A stretch of DNA of 64,000 bases from Bifidobacterium colobi (GTDB lineage: Bacteria > Actinomycetota > Actinomycetes > Actinomycetales > Bifidobacteriaceae). The position numbers and the translations under genes are program-made. How positions within the stretch are numbered: the first letter of the stretch is position 1; the number at the start of each line of letters is the position of its first letter. Shown piece by piece: positions 59,288 to 64,000 of this stretch. Where the stretch lies: NCBI RefSeq assembly GCF_018555455.1, contig NZ_JAFEJU010000002.1, positions 1 through 64,000 on the forward strand, written 5' to 3'. The notes beneath the pieces are model-generated. The model searched no databases, had not been told where the DNA came from, and worked only from the letters and a program-made list of their open reading frames with translations.

Positions 59288-60582
59288 ACAGGCTCGCCCT
59301 TCATCAGGCTTTGCGCGGTAATCGGCAGTTCGGCTAGCGCCTTGGCGCGATAGTCGTGTGCGGCCATGATGGCATCGTGCCCCCGCCATTGCGCATCGGC
59401 CTTGCCGTGGTCCACAAAGTCCACGAGCAGATTCTTCCAGGAGTCCTCAGGCGTGAAGCCGGCCAGTTTCTCCTCCGAGCCGGAGATTACATGCTCGGCA
59501 TCGGCCAGTGAATACTCATAGGAGCGGTACGCCAGCTTACGGCCAGGCACGGTGGCCTTGTCCTTCGACTTCTTGGCCACCGGCTGCATTGTGCCGTCCG
59601 CGCCTTCGCGCTCGGTGAGCTTGTACACCATCGCACAGGTTGGCGCACCCGAACCAGTGACCAGCATCGTACCCACGCCGTAAGAGTCCACGGGCGCGGT
59701 CTGCAACGCTGCCAGCGCATACTCATCCAGATCATTGGTCACGGTAATCGTGGTGTTTGTAGCGCCCAGTGCATCCAGCTGATTGCGCACGCGTTGTGCC
59801 ATCGCGGCCAAGTCACCCGAATCAATGCGAATACCGCCAAGTTCCGGACCGGCTACCTCAACGGCGGTTTTGACTGCTTCCTCAATGTTGTAGGTGTCGA
59901 CCAGCAGCGTGGTGTTCTTGCCGAGCGCGGCAATCTGCGATTCGAACGCGTCACGCTCGGAATCATGCACCAACGTGAAGCAGTGCGCGGCGGTACCGAT
60001 GGCTTTCAGACCATAGAGCTGTGCGGCGAGCAGGTTTGCGGTGCCCTTGAATCCCCCTACCACAGCTGCACGTGCGGCTGCGACCGCAGCCCACTCGTTA
60101 GTGCGTCGCCCGCCCATATCCATGCATGGGCGATCCTTGGCGGCGGACACCATGCGGGAAGCGGCGGAGGCCACGGCGGAGTCATAGTTGAGGATGGAAA
60201 GAATCAGCGTCTCCAGCAGTGTGCACTCGCCGAACGTACCTTCAACCTGCAGAATCGGGGAGTTCGGGAAGAACATTTCGCCTTCGCGGTAGCCTTTGAT
60301 GGAACCGGAGAAATGGAAGTTTTCAAGCCACTTGATGGTTTCGGGGCTCACCACATGGCGGTCGGCGAGGAATTTCAGGTCTTCGTCGTTCAGATGGAAG
60401 CGTTCGAGCTCGTCCAGAATGCGTCCGGTACCGGCCACTACGCCATAGCGGCGGCCTTCTGGCAGATGGCGGGTGAACACTTCGAACACGCACTTGCGGT
60501 TGGCGGTGCCGTCCTTGAGCGCGGCGTCGAGCATGGTGTACTCATACATGTCGGTCATCAGAGCCGGCGAATAATCGACCAT
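59260..60582 (-). CDS. pncB: nicotinate phosphoribosyltransferase
   Basis: 440 aa. It makes nicotinate mononucleotide in NAD salvage. Signatures: SPALMTDMYEYTMLDAAL start, RRTNEWAAVAAARAAVVGGF, GTAAHCFTLVHDSERDAF (with catalytic His), LVDTYNIEEAVKT and GIRIDSGDLAAMAQ. ATG 60582 follows GGAAAGG. Confidence 0.95.
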   Translation of the reverse strand: MVDYSPALMTDMYEYTMLDAALKDGTANRKCVFEVFTRHLPEGRRYGVVAGTGRILDELERFHLNDEDLKFLADRHVVSPETIKWLENFHFSGSIKGYREGEMFFPNSPILQVEGTFGECTLLETLILSILNYDSAVASAASRMVSAAKDRPCMDMGGRRTNEWAAVAAARAAVVGGFKGTANLLAAQLYGLKAIGTAAHCFTLVHDSERDAFESQIAALGKNTTLLVDTYNIEEAVKTAVEVAGPELGGIRIDSGDLAAMAQRVRNQLDALGATNTTITVTNDLDEYALAALQTAPVDSYGVGTMLVTGSGAPTCAMVYKLTEREGADGTMQPVAKKSKDKATVPGRKLAYRSYEYSLADAEHVISGSEEKLAGFTPEDSWKNLLVDFVDHGKADAQWRGHDAIMAAHDYRAKALAELPITAQSLMKGEPVIPTETTVL

Positions 60583-60688
60583 ATCAGGCCTTTCCTAGTT
60601 TGGCGTTCCTACTAATAGTGAATATGACTATAAGTGTAGTCCGTGGATAGCCCCATTGATTGCCGAATGCGCGGGTAGACTCGCAGTC

Positions 60689-61315
60689 ATGAGATTCATT
60701 GCGGCATTATGGCGACTGGCCATTGCGGGTTTCTGCTTCGTGGGCACGTATGAGGCTTGGTCCAAGCCGCAATATTGGGTGTATTTCACCTTCCAGACCG
60801 GTTTCGTGCTGGGCGTTGTGATGCTCTGGGCCGGAGCCGCCACACTGCTCAAGGGCATACAGCCACCCGCTTGGCTCAAAGGATGCGTCACGCTCTATGC
60901 CATCGTGACCGCACTGGTGGCGTTCTTCCTGATGCCGCCGGATAATCCCGCCTATGTGCCGCAGGTCATCGGCATCATGACCAATACGATGCTGCACAAA
61001 ATCGCGCCGATTATGGCCATGGCCGATTTCGTACTGTTTGATTCGCACCGCCGGTTCCGCTGGCATTACCTGTTTTCCTGGCTGGTGTACTTCCCGCTAT
61101 ATTTGGCGTTCGTGCTGATTCGAGCCGCGCTCTGGCCTCATTCCGGGCCGGCCGCCGGCGGCAGCCCCTATCCATACGAATTCATTAATCTGCACACGCT
61201 CGGCTGGCAGGGCTTCGCGGTGAGCTGCGGCAAACTGGCGCTCGCGTTCCTCGTATTGTCGTTTGCGGTATGGGCGTTGGACCGTGCGCTGCCGAAGAAA
61301 GCCCTGCTCGGTTAG
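60689..61315 (+). CDS. Pr6Pr-like membrane protein
   Basis: 208 aa with six hydrophobic helices. The segments NTMLHKIAPIMAMADFVLFD and YPYEFINLHTLGWQGF match the Pr6Pr/FAR-17a-like membrane family of actinobacteria, whose role is not established. ATG 60689 is the likely start; the ribosome site is weak. Confidence 0.82.
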   Translation: MRFIAALWRLAIAGFCFVGTYEAWSKPQYWVYFTFQTGFVLGVVMLWAGAATLLKGIQPPAWLKGCVTLYAIVTALVAFFLMPPDNPAYVPQVIGIMTNTMLHKIAPIMAMADFVLFDSHRRFRWHYLFSWLVYFPLYLAFVLIRAALWPHSGPAAGGSPYPYEFINLHTLGWQGFAVSCGKLALAFLVLSFAVWALDRALPKKALLG

Positions 61316-61359
61316 ATTGCATGGTGCTCCCGTGAACCGTGTGGCGTATGCTGGGCGTC

Positions 61360-62124
61360 ATGGCTGAAATTAAAGATTTGCTTCCCAATCATCAGATTAT
61401 TCGTGCAGACGGTCGCGCAGTGGACGAGCTGCGCCCGGTTCGCATCACCCGTCACTTCACTGATGCTCCTGAAGGCTCGGTGCTGATTGAGTGCGGCAAC
61501 ACGCGTGTGATGTGCACTGCCACGTTCACCCCCGGTGTGCCGCGCTGGCGCAAGGATTCCGGCCTTGGCTGGGTCACCGCCGAATATGCGATGCTGCCGC
61601 GCGCCACCTCGGAGCGTACCGATCGCGAATCCGTCAAGGGCAAGATCGGCGGCCGCACTATGGAAATCAGCCGACTCATCGGCCGCTGTCTGCGTGGCGT
61701 CATCGATATGAAGGCGCTTGGCGAGAACCAGATTCAGCTGGACTGCGACGTGCTGCAGGCCGACGGCGGCACCCGTACCGCTTCGGTCACTGGCGCATAC
61801 GTGGCCCTGGTGGACGCGGTCAACTGGGCGGAGAAGAACCATCACATCAAGTCTGCGGCCAAGGTGCTCAAGGACTATGTTTCCGCAGTCTCCGTGGGCG
61901 TGATCAACGGTACGCCGATGCTGGACCTGCCCTACATCGAAGACAGCCAGGCCATGACTGATATGAATGTGGCTATGACCGGTTCCGGCACGTTCATTGA
62001 GATTCAGGGCACTGCCGAGCATCGCCCGTTCAACCGAGCCGAGCTTGGTACGCTGCTCGACCTCGCGGAAAAGGGCAACAAGGAGCTGCAAGCCGCCCAG
62101 CGCGCCGCCTTGGCTCTGGACTAG
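61360..62124 (+). CDS. rph: ribonuclease PH
   Basis: 254 aa. It trims tRNA 3' ends using phosphate. Signatures: [50 protein letters not shown] and [23 protein letters not shown] 61360 begins [12 protein letters not shown]; an in-frame start at 61339 is less likely. rdgB follows after two tandem palindromes. Confidence 0.96.
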   Translation: MAEIKDLLPNHQIIRADGRAVDELRPVRITRHFTDAPEGSVLIECGNTRVMCTATFTPGVPRWRKDSGLGWVTAEYAMLPRATSERTDRESVKGKIGGRTMEISRLIGRCLRGVIDMKALGENQIQLDCDVLQADGGTRTASVTGAYVALVDAVNWAEKNHHIKSAAKVLKDYVSAVSVGVINGTPMLDLPYIEDSQAMTDMNVAMTGSGTFIEIQGTAEHRPFNRAELGTLLDLAEKGNKELQAAQRAALALD

Positions 62125-62182
62125 TCGGGGCGCGCTGAATTCAAATCAGGGGTGTCTGCCGAATCCAAGCCAGAATTACCTA

Positions 62183-62296
62183 AAATCCTCACTATGTATG
62201 CGTGATTACGATGTGTCTGCATACATAGTGAGGATTTGGGCCGTGAAAGCCTCACTATGTATGCGGAGTCTTCGTTGGGCCGCATACATAGTGAGG
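62183..62296. repeat. two tandem copies of a palindrome between rph and rdgB
   Basis: Copy 1 has arms AAATCCTCACTATGTATGC (62183-62201) and its complement (62219-62237). Copy 2 has CCTCACTATGTATGCGG (62250-62266) and its complement (62280-62296). Arms share CCTCACTATGTATGC; loops differ. Confidence 0.85.
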
Positions 62297-62367
62297 AGGA
62301 TATACCCATGTTGAGGTGGGCACCCGTTCCCCGCATTCGTATACAACACCAATAAGGAGAAACCCTC

Positions 62368-63108
62368 ATGAAACTCGTCGTTGCGACGCATAACGAAGGC
62401 AAACTGGTGGAAATTCGCCGCATCCTTGAAGAGGATTTGGGCGAAGACGCCGCAAGCATCGAGCTGGTCTCCGCCGGTAGCCTGCATCTGCCCGACCCTG
62501 TGGAAACCGGCGTGACCTTTGAGGAGAATGCACTGCTCAAGGCGCGCGATGTGGCCAGCCGCACCGGCCTGCCCGCCATCGCCGACGATTCCGGCCTGAT
62601 TGTGGATGTGATGGGTAACGCCCCCGGCATCCTGTCCGCCCGCTGGGCTGGCGCTCATGGCCATGACAAAGCCAACAATGCGCTGCTGCTCGCTCAGATT
62701 GAGGACATTCCGGATGATAAGCGCACTGCTCGGTTCCGTTGCGCGGCTGCACTGGTCGTGCCGGATACCGAAGCGGCAGTGGATGTGACCGGCGATGCTC
62801 AGGCTGAGGGTTCCGCAGCGGTTCAAAGTGCGCCGGTAACCGGTCGCTATGCTATCAAGTCCGAAGTGGTCAAGCTCGGCGACATGGTTGGTCGCATTAT
62901 TCGCAAAGCCCGCGGTGAGCATGGTTTTGGCTACGATCCGCTGTTCGTGCCGGATGATCAGCCGGCGGGTCGCACCAGTACCGAGCCTGATTACGAAGGC
63001 GAGCCGCTGACCAGCGCCGAAATGACGCCGGCCGAAAAGAACGCTATCTCCCATCGTGGCAAGGCGCTGAAGGCTCTGGTGCCCGATATCGAGGCGCTGC
63101 TGAAGTAG
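62368..63108 (+). CDS. rdgB: RdgB/HAM1-type non-canonical purine NTP pyrophosphatase
   Basis: 246 aa. It hydrolyses ITP, dITP and XTP. Signatures: VVATHNEGKLVEIRRIL, TFEENALLKARDVASRTG, AIADDSGLIVD, FGYDPLF and ISHRGKALKAL. It is longer than usual (about 200) because of an acidic insertion near residues 130-160. AAGGAG precedes ATG 62368. rph and rdgB are neighbours in many bacteria. Confidence 0.95.
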   Translation: MKLVVATHNEGKLVEIRRILEEDLGEDAASIELVSAGSLHLPDPVETGVTFEENALLKARDVASRTGLPAIADDSGLIVDVMGNAPGILSARWAGAHGHDKANNALLLAQIEDIPDDKRTARFRCAAALVVPDTEAAVDVTGDAQAEGSAAVQSAPVTGRYAIKSEVVKLGDMVGRIIRKARGEHGFGYDPLFVPDDQPAGRTSTEPDYEGEPLTSAEMTPAEKNAISHRGKALKALVPDIEALLK

Positions 63109-63298
63109 GTAGTACGCGGATTCGTGTGTAGTACAGCCCTGCAATGCGAGCAGATGGTGTTCGTTCCGTCAGCGGCGGCGGGGTTCGTGCACCTATCGGC
63201 TATGCTGACTGAGGATAAGAGAATAGCCCGTGTCGCGTAGAGAGATGCGGGTCTCGATGACTTGATTAAGTGAGAAAGCTAGGACAACAAGGAATAGC

Positions 63299-64000
63299 AT
63301 GCGTGATTTTGCGCTCGTGAAGTTAAATGATGATGAGTTCGATGAGTTTTCGGCTCATCATCCGCAAGGCAATTTTCAGCAGACCTCGCAGATGGGGCAT
63401 TTGCGTGCCAAGCAGGGCACTGAAGTCGAGTACCTTGCGGTGAAGGAGAATGGTGCGGTAGTCGCAGCGACGCTGTTTGAAATCCATCGTTCCCGATTGT
63501 CTACGTATGCGTGCATTCATGATGGTCCATTGGTTGATTTTCATGATGATGAGTTGCTGTCATTCCTGATGAATCAGCTGAAGCAGCATGCCAAGGCCAA
63601 GGGCGCCGCCCAGCTGGAGATTACGCCGGAATCCCCGTACCAGTTGCATGACTCCGATGGCAATGATTTGCCGTCCGACGTTCCGGGAAGCGCTCCGGAT
63701 GATCAGACGGTGGCATCGCTGAAGTCGCTGGGCTTCATTCACACCGGTTTCGTAATCGGATACACCGATGTTCCGCGTTGGCGTTATATCAAGGATTTGT
63801 CTGAATTCAAGGATGAGAAGTCCCTCCTTGAATCTTATGCAAAGAACACCCGACGCAATGTGAAGATCGCAAGGAACAGCGCGGTGAGCGTGACCAAGTT
63901 GACTCGTGATCAGCTGAATATCTTCCATGACATTTGCGAGCTGAGCTGCGAACGTCAAGGGTTTGAGAACCGTCCGCTCTCACATTTCGAAGACATCTTT
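63299..64000 (+). CDS. FemAB/FemX-type aminoacyl- or peptidoglycan-bridge transferase, 3' end missing
   Basis: 234 codons are visible and the frame runs off the window. The start MRDFALVKLNDDEFDEFSAH, then GNFQQTSQMGHLRAKQG, match the Fem family, and NTRRNVKIARNSAVSVTKL is a typical central block. Such enzymes add amino acids from tRNA to peptidoglycan stem peptides. AAGGA precedes ATG 63299. The C-terminal half is not seen, so substrate cannot be judged. Confidence 0.85.
   Translation, partial: MRDFALVKLNDDEFDEFSAHHPQGNFQQTSQMGHLRAKQGTEVEYLAVKENGAVVAATLFEIHRSRLSTYACIHDGPLVDFHDDELLSFLMNQLKQHAKAKGAAQLEITPESPYQLHDSDGNDLPSDVPGSAPDDQTVASLKSLGFIHTGFVIGYTDVPRWRYIKDLSEFKDEKSLLESYAKNTRRNVKIARNSAVSVTKLTRDQLNIFHDICELSCERQGFENRPLSHFEDIF

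Noticed and set aside
62183..62296. Possible CRISPR repeats between rph and rdgB
   Set aside because: Only two units, each an internal palindrome with its own loop; no regular spacers and no cas genes.

Overview
The window looks like a chromosomal segment of a Bifidobacterium (B. longum/breve group). Support comes from high GC coding sequence, one giant type I fatty acid synthase with a separate phosphopantetheinyl transferase, an acyl-CoA carboxylase pair, an amylosucrase-type GH13 enzyme, and actinobacterial families (DUF3039, DUF177/bL32/RNase III order, DUF2207/LemA). The species call is inference; no database was consulted.

Layout. 1-180: end of an rRNA operon (5S rRNA and terminator). 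350-3440 (minus): PucR-type regulator and a DUF6020-like membrane protein. 3.7-20.6 kb: a biotin and fatty-acid block (birA, bioY, biotinylated carboxylase alpha subunit, carboxyltransferase, 3168-residue FAS, a frameshifted GAD-like/Tdi1-like immunity gene, acpS). 20.7-22.7 kb: amylosucrase with LacI-type operators, then tRNA-Gly(TCC). 23-27.2 kb: membrane protein, rpsO, pnp. 27.4-30 kb (minus): MacB-like ABC exporter. 30.4-35.6 kb: lemA and two DUF2207 paralogues. 35.7-41.1 kb: aldo/keto reductase, then minus-strand rimM, khpA, rpsP, an EEP-family protein and ffh. 41.5-47.5 kb: CDF transporter, cysS, a class I glutamine amidotransferase, an ABC-F ATPase. 47.7-50.7 kb: ROK regulator, divergent P-loop kinase, VapBC-type toxin-antitoxin. 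50.8-56.8 kb (minus): ilvN, ilvB, rnc, rpmF, DUF177 protein, DivIVA-like coiled coil, coaD. 57-64 kb: DUF3039 protein, aldo/keto reductase with divergent MerR regulator, pncB, Pr6Pr-like membrane protein, rph, rdgB and the start of a FemAB-type gene cut by the window end.

Functional logic. BioY imports biotin, BirA attaches it to the carboxylase alpha subunit, the alpha/beta pair makes malonyl-CoA, FAS uses it, and AcpS activates the FAS acyl carrier domain. All five steps lie within about 17 kb, and a wide-spaced dyad sits in the shared bioY/carboxylase control region.

Most unusual content. (1) A 41-nt exact copy of the 3' half of the tRNA-Gly gene is embedded in frame inside an enlarged acpS, 2442 bp from the tRNA. 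(2) The intergenic regions hold several families of repeated palindromes. In two families the outer arms differ from copy to copy yet remain self-complementary. (3) A larger element built of two inverted 60-bp arms, each with two copies of a TTACAAGGGGTT motif, occurs twice. Most of these lie at gene ends, so they may be terminators, mobile palindromes, or both.
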